The notes: a model not told the origin generated them from the letters alone. A stretch of 64,000 bases of DNA from Streptomyces sp. NBC_01217 (GCF_035994185.1 NZ_CP108538.1:3038001-3102000); one strand, 5' to 3'. Shown: positions 17,317 through 27,828, counted from the first letter of the stretch. Translations and numbers: made by a program.

Positions 17317-18336
17317 TTACCTGCGGGGCTGGGCGTCCAGCACCTGCTGGAGCGCCTCGAACTCCTCGACGCACTTGCCGGATCCGAGCGCCACCGAGTC
17401 CAGCGGGTCCTCGGCGATGTGGATCGGCATGCCCGTCTCGCGGCGCAGCCGCTCGTCCAGTCCGCGCAGCAGCGCGCCGCCGCCGGTGAGGACGATCCCG
17501 CGGTCCATGACGTCGCCGGAGAGCTCCGGCGGGCACTTGTCGAGCGTGGTCTTCACCGCGTCGACGATCGCGTTGACCGGCTCCTCGATGGCCTTGCGGA
17601 CCTCGGCGGCCGAGATGACCACGGTCTTGGGCAGCCCGGAGACCAGGTCGCGGCCGCGGATCTCGGTGTGCTCCTCCTTCTCCATCTCGTACGCCGAACC
17701 GATCGTGATCTTGATCTGTTCGGCGGTGCGCTCGCCGAGGAGGAGCGAGTACTCCTTCTTGATGTGCTGGATGATCGCGTTGTCCAGCTCGTCACCGGCG
17801 ACCCGGATCGACTGGGCAGTGACGATTCCGCCGAGCGAGATGACCGCGACCTCGGTGGTGCCGCCGCCGATGTCGACGACCATGTTGCCGGTGGCCTCGT
17901 GGACCGGCAGACCGGAGCCGATGGCCGCCGCCATGGGCTCCTCGATGATGTGCACCTGACGCGCACCGGCCTGCGTCGACGCCTCGATGACGGCGCGTCG
18001 CTCGACCCCGGTGATGCCGGAGGGCACGCAGACCACGACCCGCGGGCGGGCCAGGTAGCGGCGCTTGTGGATCTTCAGGATGAAGTAGCGGAGCATCCGC
18101 TCGGTGATCTCGAAGTCGGCGATCACACCGTCCTTCAGGGGCCGTACGGCAACGATGTTGCCCGGTGTACGCCCGATCATCTTCTTGGCCTCGGAACCGA
18201 CCGCCAGGATGCCGCCGGTGTTGGTGTTGATGGCCACGACGGACGGCTCGTTCAGAACGATGCCGCGCCCCCTGACGTACACCAGCGTGTTGGCAGTCCC
18301 GAGGTCGATAGCCATGTCACGGCCGATGAACGACAT
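17317..18336 (-). CDS. mreB: Actin-like rod shape protein MreB
   Basis: 339-residue bacterial actin. Phosphate-1 ([14 protein letters not shown]), phosphate-2 ([18 protein letters not shown]) and adenosine-binding ([16 protein letters not shown]) motifs are intact. An upstream in-frame ATG at 18357 (MGNKGNS) exists, but AAGGGG lies 6 nt before the ATG at 18336 (MSFIGRD), so I chose the latter. It is the first gene of the mreBCD-PBP2-rodA operon; a 124-nt gap with a small GC-rich palindrome separates it from mreC. In Streptomyces MreB is needed for sporulation rather than for vegetative tip growth. Confidence 0.95.
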   Translation of the reverse strand: MSFIGRDMAIDLGTANTLVYVRGRGIVLNEPSVVAINTNTGGILAVGSEAKKMIGRTPGNIVAVRPLKDGVIADFEITERMLRYFILKIHKRRYLARPRVVVCVPSGITGVERRAVIEASTQAGARQVHIIEEPMAAAIGSGLPVHEATGNMVVDIGGGTTEVAVISLGGIVTAQSIRVAGDELDNAIIQHIKKEYSLLLGERTAEQIKITIGSAYEMEKEEHTEIRGRDLVSGLPKTVVISAAEVRKAIEEPVNAIVDAVKTTLDKCPPELSGDVMDRGIVLTGGGALLRGLDERLRRETGMPIHIAEDPLDSVALGSGKCVEEFEALQQVLDAQPRR

Positions 18337-18626
18337 TGAGTTCCCCTTGTTCCCCATGAGGATGCGTCGGGCCTTCCGAGAAAGCGATGTTGGCTTGTTA
18401 TGGTCGGCGAGGTGAGCGCTGCGGGCGTGGAAGATTCCATCGTAGTGCCGTATGCACGGACACCGCGCGAGGGTCCTTCGCCTGTGTGGGCGGAACGGGT
18501 GGCCGTTCCACTCATGGTGACGTTACGTCGGAGTGATGCGTTCCCGCGATCCGGGACCCTATGCCGAAGGGCGGCCGAATTACTTCGGTCGCCCCAGGTC
18601 ATGAGCGCTGTTCGGCTGATCCGAGG
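18337..18626 (-). promoter_or_regulatory. mreB promoter region
   Basis: 290 nt between ndk and mreB with no gene. It is AT-richer near 18390-18450, and contains an odd palindrome GACGTTACGTC (18519-18529), a GGAACG/CGTTCC inverted repeat (18492-18509) and a short CCGAA/TTCGG hairpin (18575-18588) that may end ndk transcription. S. coelicolor mreB is reported to have several promoters, and the space here allows the same, but I cannot assign them. Confidence 0.4.
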
Positions 18627-19040
18627 TCAGGAAAGTCCCGGGAAGAAAAGCTTCAGTTCTCGCTCTGCGGACTCCTCGGAGTCCGAGGCGTGGATGAGGT
18701 TCTCCCGGGTGATCGTGCCGAAGTCGCCCCGGATGGAGCCGGGCGCGGCGGCGATCGGGTCGGTGGGGCCGGCCAGCGTACGGATGCCCTCGATGACCCG
18801 CTCGCCCTCGGCGACCAGCGCCACGACCGGGCCGGACTGCATGAACTCGACGAGCGGCTCGTAGAACGGGCGGCCGACGTGCTCGGCGTAGTGCTGCTCC
18901 AGCGTGGCGCGGTCCAGGGTGCGCAGCTCCAGCGCGGTGATCCGCCAGCCGGCCTTGCGCTCGATCCGCCCGACGATCTCGCCGACCAGTCCGCGCCGGA
19001 CAGCGTCGGGCTTGAGGAGAACGAGGGTGCGCTGGGTCAT
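18627..19040 (-). CDS. ndk: Nucleoside diphosphate kinase
   Basis: 137 residues, the usual length. It transfers the gamma-phosphate of ATP to NDPs through a phospho-histidine, H117 in ENLIHASDS. Other family landmarks are TLVLLKPDAVRRGLVGEI at the N-terminus and RPFYEPLVEFMQSGPVVA. It is followed by the mreB promoter region and preceded by a DUF4233 gene, the order I recall for streptomycetes. Confidence 0.97.
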   Translation of the reverse strand: MTQRTLVLLKPDAVRRGLVGEIVGRIERKAGWRITALELRTLDRATLEQHYAEHVGRPFYEPLVEFMQSGPVVALVAEGERVIEGIRTLAGPTDPIAAAPGSIRGDFGTITRENLIHASDSEESAERELKLFFPGLS

Positions 19041-19136
19041 GGTGTGCGGCTCCTTGCAGGCATGCGGGTGCGGTGAGGCGAGGCTACAGGGGTACGGGGA
19101 CGGGCCTGCGGCCGGGTTTGGCCGCGGGGTGGGGGA

Positions 19137-19496
19137 TCAGCCACCGGCCGGGGCCTCGGAGGCCTCCTGCGCGGCCGCCCAGCGGGCCTTCACCTCGTCG
19201 ATCCGGCGGCCGTAGTGCACCGAGGCCCACCACAGGCCGCCGAAGACCAGGCCGAGGATGAACATCATCGGTACGACGAAGCCGCTCAGCACCAGGGCGA
19301 TCTGCAGCGCCCAGCCGAGCTGTATGCCTCCGGGGCGGGTGATCACCCCGCAGAGGAGCACGGACAGCAGCATGCCGATGCCGCAGACCGTCCAGACCGT
19401 GGCGTTCGTCAGATCGTCGGACTTCATCGCCACGAGTCCGGCGAAGCCGATCACGAAGAACTCGCCGATCAGCGTCGAAGCACAGAGCGTACGCAC
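19137..19496 (-). CDS. DUF4233 small membrane protein
   Basis: 119 residues with four hydrophobic segments (STLIGEFFVIGFAGLVAM, VCGIGMLLSVLLCGVI, LGWALQIALVLSGFVV, MMFILGLVFGGLWW) and a short basic/Ala C-terminus. The family is encoded next to folC in actinobacteria and has no known function. Its GTG starts only 5 nt after the folC stop, so translation is coupled to folC. A short hairpin (GCGGCC/GGCCGC, 19108-19125) lies downstream before ndk. Confidence 0.85.
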   Translation of the reverse strand: MRTLCASTLIGEFFVIGFAGLVAMKSDDLTNATVWTVCGIGMLLSVLLCGVITRPGGIQLGWALQIALVLSGFVVPMMFILGLVFGGLWWASVHYGRRIDEVKARWAAAQEASEAPAGG

Positions 19497-19501
19497 GTCG
19501 G

Positions 19502-21025
19502 TCAGTGCCTTCCCAGGAGCAGCCGGGCCTCGCCGACCGTGATCACGGAACCGGTCACCAGCACGCCGGCGCCCGCGTATTCGTCCTCTTCCTCGGCGAG
19601 GGTGATCGCCGCCTCCAGCGCGTCGTCGAGGCGCGGTTCGACCTGGACGCGGTCGTTGCCGAAGACCTCGACCGCGACGGCGGCCAGCGCGTCGGCGTCC
19701 ATCGCCCGGCCGCTGGAGTTCTGGGTGATGACGACCTCGGCGAAGATCGGCTCGAAGGCTTCGAGGAGCCCCTTGACGTCCTTGTCGTCGCTGGCGCCGA
19801 CCACACCGATCAGCCGGGAGAAGCCGAACGCCTCGGAGAGCCCGTCGGCGGTGGCACGGGCGCCCGCCGGGTTGTGGGCCGCGTCCAGGACGACGGTCGG
19901 GCTGGAGCGGACCACTTCGAGGCGGCCCGGCGAGACCACCGAGGCGAAGGCCCGGCGGACCGTGTCGGTGTCGAGTGCGCCGGGCTGCTCGGCGCCGATC
20001 CCGAAGAACGCCTCCACGGCGGCGAGCGCCACCGCCGCGTTGTGCGCCTGGTGGGCGCCGTACAGCGGGAGGAAGATCTCCGCGTACTCGCCGCCCAGGC
20101 CGCGCAACGTCAGCAGCTGGCCGCCGACCGCGATCTCGCGGGAGACGATGCCGAACTCCATGCCCTCGCGGGCGACCGTGGCGTCGACCTCGACTGCCTT
20201 CTTCAGCATGACCTGCGCGGCGTCGACCGGCTGCTGCGCCAGGATGACCGTGGCGTCCTGCTTGATGACCCCGGCCTTCTCACCGGCGATCTCGGCGGGC
20301 GTGCCGCCGAGCCGGTCGGTGTGGTCCAGCGAGATGGGGGTGACGACGGCGACCGAGGAGTCGATCACGTTCGTCGCGTCCCAGCTGCCGCCCATGCCGA
20401 CCTCGACGACGGCGACATCGACCGGTGCGTCGGCGAAGGCCGCGTACGCCATGCCGGTCAGCACCTCGAAGAAGGAGAGCCGGTACGGCTGCTGGGCGTC
20501 GACCATCTCGACGTACGGCTTGATGTCCTGGTACGTCTCGATGAACCGCTCGGGGTCCATCGGCGAGCCGTCCAGGCTGATCCGCTCGGTGATCGACTGG
20601 ACGTGCGGCGAGGTGTAGCGGCCGGTGCGCAGGTCGAAGGCGCCGAGCAGCGCCTCGATCATGCGGGCCGTGCTCGTCTTGCCGTTGGTCCCGGTGATGT
20701 GGATCGAGGGGTACGCGCGCTGCGGCTCGCCGAGCACGTCCATCAGCGCGGCGATGCGCGTGACGGAAGGCTCCAGCTTGGTCTCGCCCCAGCGTCCGGC
20801 GAGCTCCTGCTCCACCGCGCGCAGCGCCTTGTCCACCTCGGGGTCGGCGGGTCGGGCGGGGACGTCGTGGCCCTGCGGTGGCCCGGAGCTGGTGCGCAGC
20901 GTACGGCTACCGGCCTCGATCACCGCCAGGTCGGGGTCGCGCTGGGTCGCTTCATCGACGATCGCCGCGAAGCTCTCGTCGGAATCGGAGGCGTTGTGCC
21001 GGTCGGAAGGGCGGGGCTCACTCAC
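19502..21025 (-). CDS. folC: Folylpolyglutamate / dihydrofolate synthase
   Basis: 507 residues, ATP-dependent ligase of the Mur family adding glutamate to folates and possibly making dihydrofolate. The P-loop is HITGTNGKTST, followed by TSPHV and EVGMGGSWDATNV, with the C-terminal VVLDAAHNPAGA of the Mur ligase domain. A disordered 75-residue N-terminus (MSEPRPSDRHNASDSDES...) precedes the catalytic part and is longer than in most bacteria. The GTG start has no obvious ribosome site. It lies downstream of valS, separated by a strong hairpin, and is coupled to the DUF4233 gene. Confidence 0.93.
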   Translation of the reverse strand: MSEPRPSDRHNASDSDESFAAIVDEATQRDPDLAVIEAGSRTLRTSSGPPQGHDVPARPADPEVDKALRAVEQELAGRWGETKLEPSVTRIAALMDVLGEPQRAYPSIHITGTNGKTSTARMIEALLGAFDLRTGRYTSPHVQSITERISLDGSPMDPERFIETYQDIKPYVEMVDAQQPYRLSFFEVLTGMAYAAFADAPVDVAVVEVGMGGSWDATNVIDSSVAVVTPISLDHTDRLGGTPAEIAGEKAGVIKQDATVILAQQPVDAAQVMLKKAVEVDATVAREGMEFGIVSREIAVGGQLLTLRGLGGEYAEIFLPLYGAHQAHNAAVALAAVEAFFGIGAEQPGALDTDTVRRAFASVVSPGRLEVVRSSPTVVLDAAHNPAGARATADGLSEAFGFSRLIGVVGASDDKDVKGLLEAFEPIFAEVVITQNSSGRAMDADALAAVAVEVFGNDRVQVEPRLDDALEAAITLAEEEDEYAGAGVLVTGSVITVGEARLLLGRH

Positions 21026-21086
21026 GGGGCCAGTCTACGGATGGGCACGGACATCGCGCGCAGCGCCCGGCGCATGCGCGCGGGAC

Positions 21087-21132
21087 GGCGAAGCCCCCGT
21101 ACTCCCGGCGGCGGGGGTACGGGGGCTTCGCC
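21087..21132 (-). terminator. Terminator after valS
   Basis: Perfect 16-bp inverted repeat, GGCGAAGCCCCCGTAC (21087-21102) with its complement at 21117-21132 and a 14-nt loop, 13 nt past the valS stop. Confidence 0.8.
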
Positions 21133-21144
21133 CTTCGCGGGTGA

Positions 21145-23766
21145 TCAGCCCTGCGGCAGGTTCGCCAGCTGGCTGGTGATCCGCTCGATGTCCGCCTCGG
21201 CCTTGGCGAGCCGGCCACGGATCTTGCCGACCACGTTGTCCGGGGCCTTGCCGAGGAACGCCTCGTTGGACAGCTTTCCGTTGGCCTGCGCCTTCTCCTT
21301 CTCGGCTGCGCCCAGGTCCTTCGTCAGGCGCTTGCGCTCGGCCTCGACGTCGATCGTGCCGGACAGGTCGAGGGCGACGGTGGCGCCCGCGACCGGCAGC
21401 GACGCGGTGGCGTGGAAGCCGTCCCCGGCGGGCTGCAGACGCAGCAGCTGGCGGATGGCGGCCTCGTGCGGGGGGAGCGCCGTGCCGGTCAGGGTGAGCT
21501 CGGCCGGGACCTTCTGGCCGGGCTGCAGGCCCTGGTCGGAGCGGAACCGGCGGACCTCGGTGACGACCTGCTGGACGAGCTCGATCTCCTGCTCGGCCGC
21601 GTCGTCGCGGAAGCCCGAGTCGGTCGGCCAGTCGGCGATGACGACGGACTCCCGGCCGGTGAGCGCGGTCCAGAGCGTCTCCGTGACGAACGGGACGACC
21701 GGGTGCAGCAGCCGCAGCATCACGTCGAGGACCTCGCCGAGGACCCGGCTCGAAACCTCGGCCTGCTTGCCGCCCGCGAAGAACGTGGTCTTGGACAGCT
21801 CGACGTACCAGTCGAAGACCTCGTCCCAGGCGAAGTGCCGCAGTGCCTCGCTGAGCTTGGAGAACTGGAAGTCGTCGTAGTACGCGTCGACTTCGGCGAC
21901 GGTCTTGTTCAGCCGGGACAGGATCCAGCGGTCGGTCACCGACATCTCGTCGGCGGACGGCAGTTCGCCCTCGATCGTGGCGCCGTTCATCAGGGCGAAA
22001 CGGGTTGCGTTCCAGATCTTGTTGGCGAACTTGGCGGATCCCTGGACCCACTCCTCGCCGATCGGGACGTCGGTGCCCGGGTTGGCACCGCGCGCCAGGG
22101 TGAAGCGCAGGGCGTCGGAGCCGTACTTGTCCATCCAGTCCAGCGGGTTGACGACGTTGCCGAACGACTTCGACATCTTCTTGCCGAACTCGTCGCGGAC
22201 CATGCCGTGCAGCACGATGGTCTTGAAGGGCGGGACGCCGTCGTTGACGTACAGGCCGAACATCATCATCCGGGCGACCCAGAAGAAGAGGATGTCGTAG
22301 CCGGTGACGAGGACGGAGTTCGGGTAGAACTTCGCGAGGCTGTCGGTCCGTTCCGGCCAGCCGAGCGTGGAGAACGGCCACAGGCCGGAGGAGAACCAGG
22401 TGTCCAGGACGTCGCTGTCCTGCGTCCAGCCCTCGCCCGCGGGGACCTCGTCGTCCGGTCCGACGCAGACGACCTCGCCGTTCGGGCCGTACCAGACGGG
22501 GATGCGGTGGCCCCACCAGAGCTGGCGCGAGATCGTCCAGTCGTGGAGGTTGTCGACCCAGTCGAAGTACCGCTTCTCCATCTCCTGCGGGTGGATCTTG
22601 ACGCTGCCGTCGCGGACGGCGTCACCGGCCGCCTTGGCGAGCGGTGCGACCTTGACCCACCACTGGAGGGACAGCCGGGGCTCGATGGTGGTCTTGCAGC
22701 GCGAGCAGTGGCCGACGGAGTGGAGGTACGGACGCTTCTCGGCGACGATCCGGCCCTCGGCACGCAGCGCGCCGACGATGGCGGAGCGGGCCTCCAGGCG
22801 GTCCAGGCCCTCGAAGGGGCCGGGGACCGTGATGACGGCGCGCTCGTCCATGACCGTGAGGAACGGCAGGTCGTGGCGCCTGCCGATCTCGAAGTCGTTC
22901 GGGTCGTGGGCGGGCGTGACCTTGACGGCGCCGGTGCCGAACTCCGGGTCGACGTGGTGGTCGGCGACGACCGGGATCGTGCGGTCGGTCAGCGGGAGCT
23001 TGATCTGCTTGCCGACCAGGTGCTTGTAGCGCTCGTCGTCGGGGTGAACGGCGACGGCGGTGTCACCGAGCATCGTCTCGGCGCGGGTCGTGGCGACGAC
23101 GATGGTGTCGTCACCCTCCCCGTACGTCATGGAGACGAGCTCGCCGTCGTCGTCCTGGTACTCGACCTCGATGTCGGAGATCGCGGTCAGACAGCGCGGG
23201 CACCAGTTGATGATGCGCTCGGCGCGGTAGATCAGCCCGTCGTCGTACATCTTCTTGAAGACGGTCTGGACGGCGGTGGACAGGCCCTCGTCCATGGTGA
23301 AGCGCTCGCGGGACCAGGCGACGCCCTCGCCGAGCCGGCGCATCTGGCCGGAGATCTGGCCGCCGGACTCGTTCTTCCACTTCCAGACGCGCTCGACGAA
23401 GGCCTCGCGGCCCAGGTCGTGGCGGGACTTGCCCTCCTTGCCGAGCTCGCGCTCGACGACGTTCTGGGTGGCGATGCCGGCGTGGTCCATTCCGGGCTGG
23501 TACAGCGCCTCGAAGCCCTGCATGCGCTTGCGGCGGACGAGGGCGTCGATCAGCGTGTGCTCGAAGGCATGCCCCAGGTGCAGGCTGCCCGTGACGTTCG
23601 GCGGCGGGATGACGATGGAGTACGGCGGCTTCTCGCTGTGCTCGTCGGCCTCGAAGTAACCACGTTCTACCCAGCGCTCATACAGCTTCCCCTCTACCTC
23701 GGCCGGTGCGTACTGGGTCGGCAGTTCGGGGTTGCTGGCTGGCGTCTGCTGAGTGTTCTCGGTCAC
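21145..23766 (-). CDS. valS: Valyl-tRNA synthetase
   Basis: 873-residue class Ia synthetase that charges tRNA-Val and edits Thr. HIGH-type motif HLGHAFEH, the CP1 editing domain with [22 protein letters not shown] ([10 protein letters not shown]), the anticodon-binding domain and a C-terminal tRNA-binding coiled coil ([19 protein letters not shown]). The start is GTG 23766 ([11 protein letters not shown]); it has no ribosome site, and a TAAACT -10-like hexamer ends 7 nt upstream, so the mRNA is probably leaderless. Confidence 0.96.
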   Translation of the reverse strand: MTENTQQTPASNPELPTQYAPAEVEGKLYERWVERGYFEADEHSEKPPYSIVIPPPNVTGSLHLGHAFEHTLIDALVRRKRMQGFEALYQPGMDHAGIATQNVVERELGKEGKSRHDLGREAFVERVWKWKNESGGQISGQMRRLGEGVAWSRERFTMDEGLSTAVQTVFKKMYDDGLIYRAERIINWCPRCLTAISDIEVEYQDDDGELVSMTYGEGDDTIVVATTRAETMLGDTAVAVHPDDERYKHLVGKQIKLPLTDRTIPVVADHHVDPEFGTGAVKVTPAHDPNDFEIGRRHDLPFLTVMDERAVITVPGPFEGLDRLEARSAIVGALRAEGRIVAEKRPYLHSVGHCSRCKTTIEPRLSLQWWVKVAPLAKAAGDAVRDGSVKIHPQEMEKRYFDWVDNLHDWTISRQLWWGHRIPVWYGPNGEVVCVGPDDEVPAGEGWTQDSDVLDTWFSSGLWPFSTLGWPERTDSLAKFYPNSVLVTGYDILFFWVARMMMFGLYVNDGVPPFKTIVLHGMVRDEFGKKMSKSFGNVVNPLDWMDKYGSDALRFTLARGANPGTDVPIGEEWVQGSAKFANKIWNATRFALMNGATIEGELPSADEMSVTDRWILSRLNKTVAEVDAYYDDFQFSKLSEALRHFAWDEVFDWYVELSKTTFFAGGKQAEVSSRVLGEVLDVMLRLLHPVVPFVTETLWTALTGRESVVIADWPTDSGFRDDAAEQEIELVQQVVTEVRRFRSDQGLQPGQKVPAELTLTGTALPPHEAAIRQLLRLQPAGDGFHATASLPVAGATVALDLSGTIDVEAERKRLTKDLGAAEKEKAQANGKLSNEAFLGKAPDNVVGKIRGRLAKAEADIERITSQLANLPQG

Positions 23767-23773
23767 GGGGGAC

Positions 23774-23779
23774 AGTTTA
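23774..23779 (-). promoter_or_regulatory. Candidate -10 element for leaderless valS mRNA
   Basis: TAAACT on the minus strand, ending 7 nt before the GTG of valS, the distance expected when transcription begins at the start codon. No strong -35 hexamer is visible at 17-18 nt, so this is a tentative call. Confidence 0.4.
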
Positions 23780-23866
23780 GGGCCGTCACAGTCGTGCACT
23801 GAAACCGGTTTGTTCAGTAACGGTGTGACTCCCGGCGCTCCATGACGACGCACCTTCCGTCAGGAT

Positions 23867-23905
23867 GTTCGGAACGCATAAGCATTCCGATGAGCATTTC
23901 CGAAC
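23867..23905. promoter_or_regulatory. Nested inverted repeats in the valS divergent region
   Basis: GTTCGGAA (23867-23874) and TTCCGAAC (23898-23905) form a perfect 8-bp inverted repeat with a 23-nt spacer, and a third TTCCG at 23885-23889 gives a nested smaller repeat. They lie 15-50 nt before the Pro/Gly-rich membrane protein, so they could be an operator or a 5'-leader hairpin. Confidence 0.4.
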
Positions 23906-23919
23906 AGGGGACACCGCAG

Positions 23920-24921
23920 ATGAGCTACAACCAGCCGGGCCCGTACGGCGGCCAGCCGCCCCAGGGCCAGCCCGGCCCGTACGGCGGCCAGCCTCCGCAG
24001 GGCCAGCCCGGCCCGTACGGCCAGCAGCCGGGCCCGTACGGCGGTCAGCCTCCGCAGGGCGGCCAGCCGGGGTACGGATACCCGCAGCAGGCCCCCCAGG
24101 GTGTCCCGCAGCAGCCCCAGCCCGGCTACGGCTACCCGCAGTCCCAGCAGCCGGGCCCGTACGGCCAGCCGCCCCAGGCCCCTTACGGCCAGGCCCCGTA
24201 CGGCGGCCAGCCCCCGTTCCCCCCGGCCCAGCCGAAGAAGAAGACCGGCCTGATCATCGGCGGCGCGGTCGTGGCGCTGGCGGTCATCGCGGGCGGGGCG
24301 TACTTCCTGACGTCGGGCGGGGGCAGCGGCACGCTCAGCGACGACGGGCCGCACAAGCTGACCACGCCGGCGAAGGTGCTGGACAAATACCAGCGCTTCG
24401 GCGATGACAACTCGGGTGTGAAGCAGGACGCCGAAGCCACGAAGGAGCTGACGGCCAGCGGCATCGAGAACGGCAAGACCGTCACCGGGATCTACTCGAC
24501 CGCGGACCTCAGCAACTACGACCCCAGCGACCCGAGCACCATGCCCGACATCACCACGGCGAAGGGCATCACCTATCTCGGCGCGTACGGCACGGTCAAG
24601 GACCCGGCCAAGGCGCTCGACAAATTCTTCGCCACACTGAAGAAGAGCGCTTCCGAGGACTCGAAGAACGACACCGAGCTGCTCGGCGAGCCGGAGGAGG
24701 TGTCCCCCTCCGGCTTCGAGAACGGCATCATGAAGTGCCAGGCCGCCAAGGCCAAGGACGCCAAGACCGGCAAGGAGAAGACCGACTGGTTCTGCGCCTG
24801 GTCGGACTACAGCACCATGGCCATGGTGTCCCCCGGCGACGTGACCAAGAACGTGGACAAGGACACCGCGGTCAAGATCACGACGGATCTCCGCAACGAG
24901 ATCCGTGTCGCGGCCAAGTAG
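23920..24921 (+). CDS. Pro/Gly/Gln-rich single-pass membrane protein
   Basis: 333 residues. Residues 1-100 are repeats of GPYGGQPPQGQP type, typical of Streptomyces proteins with a disordered cytoplasmic arm. A KKK stop-transfer motif and one membrane segment (GLIIGGAVVALAVIAGGAYFL) follow, then an extracytoplasmic domain of about 190 residues with two Cys (MKCQAAK; WFCAWSD) that may form a disulfide. I recognise no enzyme motif. I chose MSYNQPGPYGG because a GGGG ribosome site precedes that ATG by 9 nt. It is the only plus-strand gene between the valS and clpX units and ends at a bidirectional terminator. Confidence 0.8.
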   Translation: MSYNQPGPYGGQPPQGQPGPYGGQPPQGQPGPYGQQPGPYGGQPPQGGQPGYGYPQQAPQGVPQQPQPGYGYPQSQQPGPYGQPPQAPYGQAPYGGQPPFPPAQPKKKTGLIIGGAVVALAVIAGGAYFLTSGGGSGTLSDDGPHKLTTPAKVLDKYQRFGDDNSGVKQDAEATKELTASGIENGKTVTGIYSTADLSNYDPSDPSTMPDITTAKGITYLGAYGTVKDPAKALDKFFATLKKSASEDSKNDTELLGEPEEVSPSGFENGIMKCQAAKAKDAKTGKEKTDWFCAWSDYSTMAMVSPGDVTKNVDKDTAVKITTDLRNEIRVAAK

Positions 24922-24937
24922 CGCGCGGAGAACGGCA

Positions 24938-24976
24938 AAGGGGCGCCCGGCCGGTCCAACCGGCCGGGCGCCCCTT
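24938..24976. terminator. Bidirectional terminator between the Pro-rich protein gene and clpX
   Basis: Perfect 18-bp stem, AAGGGGCGCCCGGCCGGT (24938-24955) with its complement at 24959-24976 and a 3-nt loop. It sits between two convergent genes and can serve both. Confidence 0.88.
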
Positions 24977-24990
24977 GCGTTTACGAACCG

Positions 24991-26289
24991 CTACGCGGAC
25001 TTCTCGTGCCGTCCGTCGTCGCCCTTGCCGATGGTCCGCGGCTCGCGCGGGACCAGGGTCGGGTTCACGTTGTTGCGGACGACGTCCGCCGTGATGACCA
25101 CGCGGGCGACGTCCTTGCGGGACGGCACCTCGTACATCACGGACTGGAGGACCTCCTCCATGATGGCCCGCAGGCCGCGCGCGCCGGTGCCGCGCAGGAT
25201 CGCCTGGTCGGCGATGGCCTCCAGCGCCGGGCGGTCGAAGTCCAGCTCGACACCGTCGAGTTCGAACAGGCGCTGATACTGCTTCACCAGCGCGTTGCGC
25301 GGCTCGACGAGGATCTGCAGCAGCGCCTCGCGGTCCAGGTTGTGGACCGAGGTGAGGACCGGCAGACGGCCGATGAACTCCGGGATCATCCCGAACTTCA
25401 CCAGGTCCTCCGGCATGACCTCCTGGAACTGGTCGCTCGCCTCGATCTCCCGCTTGGAGCGGATCGTCGCGCCGAAGCCGATGCCCTTGGCGCCCGCCCG
25501 CGACTCGATGATCCTCTCCAGACCGGAGAACGCACCGCCCACGATGAACAGCACGTTCGTCGTGTCGATCTGGATGAACTCCTGGTGCGGGTGCTTGCGG
25601 CCGCCCTGCGGCGGTACGGAGGCCGTGGTGCCCTCCAGGATCTTCAACAGGGCCTGCTGGACGCCCTCGCCGGAGACATCGCGGGTGATCGACGGGTTCT
25701 CGCTCTTGCGGGCGACCTTGTCGATCTCGTCGATGTAGATGATCCCGGTCTCGGCCTTCTTGACGTCGTAGTCCGCGGCCTGGATCAGCTTCAGCAGGAT
25801 GTTCTCGACGTCCTCGCCGACGTATCCGGCCTCCGTCAGCGCCGTCGCGTCGGCGATGGCGAACGGAACGTTGAGCATGCGGGCCAGGGTCTGCGCCAGG
25901 AGCGTCTTGCCGGAGCCCGTGGGGCCCAGCAGCAGGATGTTGGACTTGGCCAGCTCGATGCCGTCGTCCCGGCCCTGCGCGCCGGCGTTCTCGCCGGCCT
26001 GGACCCGCTTGTAGTGGTTGTACACAGCGACCGAGAGGGCCTTCTTCGCGGGCTCCTGCCCGACGACGTACCCCTCGAGGAACTCGTAGATCTCGCGCGG
26101 CTTGGGGAGTTCCTCCCACCGCACCTCGGAGGTCTCCGCGAGCTCCTCCTCGATGATCTCGTTGCAGAGATCGATGCACTCGTCGCAGATGTACACACCG
26201 GGTCCCGCGATGAGCTTCTTCACCTGCTTCTGGCTCTTTCCGCAGAACGAGCACTTGAGCAGGTCGCCGCCATCACCGATGCGTGCCAC
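24991..26289 (-). CDS. clpX: ATP-dependent protease ATPase subunit ClpX
   Basis: 432-residue AAA+ unfoldase. The N-terminal zinc-binding domain has four Cys (CSFC and CDECIDLC), then Walker A GPTGSGKT, Walker [10 protein letters not shown], the RKH pore loop (GGRKHPHQE) and the IGF loop that docks on ClpP (KGIGFGATI). I chose GTG 26289 ([13 protein letters not shown]), preceded by GGGGAAG at 6 nt; the open frame upstream is not part of the family. It lies downstream of clpP2 but behind a terminator, so it can be expressed on its own. Confidence 0.97.
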   Translation of the reverse strand: MARIGDGGDLLKCSFCGKSQKQVKKLIAGPGVYICDECIDLCNEIIEEELAETSEVRWEELPKPREIYEFLEGYVVGQEPAKKALSVAVYNHYKRVQAGENAGAQGRDDGIELAKSNILLLGPTGSGKTLLAQTLARMLNVPFAIADATALTEAGYVGEDVENILLKLIQAADYDVKKAETGIIYIDEIDKVARKSENPSITRDVSGEGVQQALLKILEGTTASVPPQGGRKHPHQEFIQIDTTNVLFIVGGAFSGLERIIESRAGAKGIGFGATIRSKREIEASDQFQEVMPEDLVKFGMIPEFIGRLPVLTSVHNLDREALLQILVEPRNALVKQYQRLFELDGVELDFDRPALEAIADQAILRGTGARGLRAIMEEVLQSVMYEVPSRKDVARVVITADVVRNNVNPTLVPREPRTIGKGDDGRHEKSA

Positions 26290-26380
26290 GAGGTGCTTCC
26301 CCTTCGCCTGGGAGCAGCTTGGTTCAGCGGCTCCTGGTGCCTCTATCCGACGGTACCTTGCCTGGCCCCCCGTTCGGGCC

Positions 26381-26434
26381 CCCCTTGGCACGGTTCACAC
26401 AGCCGAGACCGTGTGAACCCGCCGTGCCAAGGGG
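26381..26434 (-). terminator. Terminator after clpP2
   Basis: A long hairpin: outer 13-bp stem CCCCTTGGCACGG (26381-26393) with 26422-26434, a 4-nt bulge, a 7-bp inner stem TTCACAC/GTGTGAA and a 10-nt loop. It follows the clpP2 stop by 12 nt and precedes clpX. Confidence 0.8.
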
Positions 26435-26446
26435 CGAAGGGCGACG

Positions 26447-27130
26447 TCAGGCGGCCGCTCCGGCCGCGCTCTTGCGGGTCGACACGATCTGGTCGACGAG
26501 ACCGTAGGCGAGGGCGTCCTCGGCGGTCAGGATCTTGTCGCGCTCGATGTCGTCGCGGATCTTGTCGATCGGCGTGGTGGAGTGCTTGGCCAGCATCTCC
26601 TCCAGCTGGGTGCGCATGCGCAGGATCTCGTTGGCCGCGATCTCCAGGTCGGAGAGCTGCTCACGGCCGGTCTGCGAGGACGGCTGGTGGATCAGCACGC
26701 GGGCGTTGGGCAGCGCCATCCGCTTGCCGGGCGTACCGGCGGCGAGCAGCACGGCCGCGGCGGAGGCCGCCTGGCCCATGCAGACCGTCTGGATGTCCGG
26801 CTTCACGAACTGCATCGTGTCGTAGATCGCGGTGAGCGCGGTGAACGAGCCGCCGGGGCTGTTGATGTAGATCGAGATGTCCCGGTCGGGGTCCATCGAC
26901 TCCAGGCACAGCAGCTGCGCCATGACGTCGTTGGCCGAGGCGTCGTCGATCTGCACGCCGAGGAAGATCACGCGCTCCTCGAAGAGCTTCGCGTACGGGT
27001 CGTACTCACGCACGCCCTGCGAGGTGCGCTCCACGAAGCGCGGCACGATGTAGCGGTTGTCCACCTGCGGGCCGGTGTAGAGGCCGCTCGCGGAGGCGCC
27101 GGGGAAGTTGTTCATGTGGGTGTTCACCAT
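26447..27130 (-). CDS. clpP2: ClpP protease subunit (second of the tandem pair)
   Basis: 227 residues from ATG 27130; 222 from the ATG at 27115. Serine peptidase S14 with the catalytic triad S113 (MGQAASAAA), H138 (VLIHQPS) and D188 (IERDKIL), counted from the longer start. It carries [14 protein letters not shown] as in the family. The exact start is uncertain: an AGG directly abuts the first ATG, and the second has only a weak site. It lies 80 nt downstream of clpP1; in actinobacteria the two subunits form a mixed tetradecamer that ClpX or ClpC feeds. Confidence 0.94.
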   Translation of the reverse strand: MVNTHMNNFPGASASGLYTGPQVDNRYIVPRFVERTSQGVREYDPYAKLFEERVIFLGVQIDDASANDVMAQLLCLESMDPDRDISIYINSPGGSFTALTAIYDTMQFVKPDIQTVCMGQAASAAAVLLAAGTPGKRMALPNARVLIHQPSSQTGREQLSDLEIAANEILRMRTQLEEMLAKHSTTPIDKIRDDIERDKILTAEDALAYGLVDQIVSTRKSAAGAAA

Positions 27131-27210
27131 CCTGGTGGCGTTCTGTGGCTGGGGGTCTCGGCGTACGAGAGGTACGCGGGGCGGTGGAGCCGGATCCGGT
27201 GGGTACCGGA

Positions 27211-27828
27211 TCAGGCGCCGGTGCCGCCGCCGCCCGGAACGCCCGAAGCGATCGTGATGATCTCGTCGATGAGGCCGTACTCCTTGGCCTCCTCCGCGGT
27301 GTACCAGCGGTCGCGGTCGCCGTCGCGGATGATCGTCTCGACCGTCTGGCCGGAGTGGCGGGCGGTGATCTCGGCCATCCGCTGCTTGGTGCGCAGCAGG
27401 TACTGGGCCTGGATCTTGATGTCCGAGGCCGTGCCGCCGATGCCGGCCGAACCCTGGTGCATGAGGATGTCGGTGTTCGGGAGCGCGAAGCGCTTGCCCG
27501 CGGTGCCACCGGTGAGCAGGAACTGGCCCATCGAGGCCGCCATGCCCATGCCGATGGTGACCACGTCGTTCGGGATGTACTGCATGGTGTCGTAGACCGC
27601 CATGCCGGCCGTCACCGAGCCGCCGGGGCTGTTGATGTAGAGGTAGATGTCCTTGTCCGGCTCGGCGGCAAGGAGAAGCAGCTGCGCCGTGATCTTGTTG
27701 GCGATGTCATCGTCGACCTGCTGACCGAGGAAGATGATGCGCTCGCCGAGCAGTCGGCTGTAGACCTGGTCACCGAGGCCTCCACCGAGGGACGGCTCTC
27801 CGGCGGCGTAGGGCATCAGATTCGTCAC
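27211..27828 (-). CDS. clpP1: ClpP protease subunit (first of the tandem pair)
   Basis: 205 residues with triad S99 (GMAASMGQ), H124 (ILMHQGS) and D173 ([10 protein letters not shown]). The GTG start is supported by AGGTGG about 5 nt upstream. It heads the clpP1-clpP2 operon. A ClgR-like box lies 134 nt upstream; in S. lividans ClgR activates this operon, and ClpP1P2 in turn degrades ClgR. Confidence 0.96.
   Translation of the reverse strand: MTNLMPYAAGEPSLGGGLGDQVYSRLLGERIIFLGQQVDDDIANKITAQLLLLAAEPDKDIYLYINSPGGSVTAGMAVYDTMQYIPNDVVTIGMGMAASMGQFLLTGGTAGKRFALPNTDILMHQGSAGIGGTASDIKIQAQYLLRTKQRMAEITARHSGQTVETIIRDGDRDRWYTAEEAKEYGLIDEIITIASGVPGGGGTGA

Noticed and set aside
23767..23850. T-box or other aminoacyl-tRNA leader before valS
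   Set aside because: Only about 75 nt are available, with no specifier or antiterminator structure, and the start looks leaderless.
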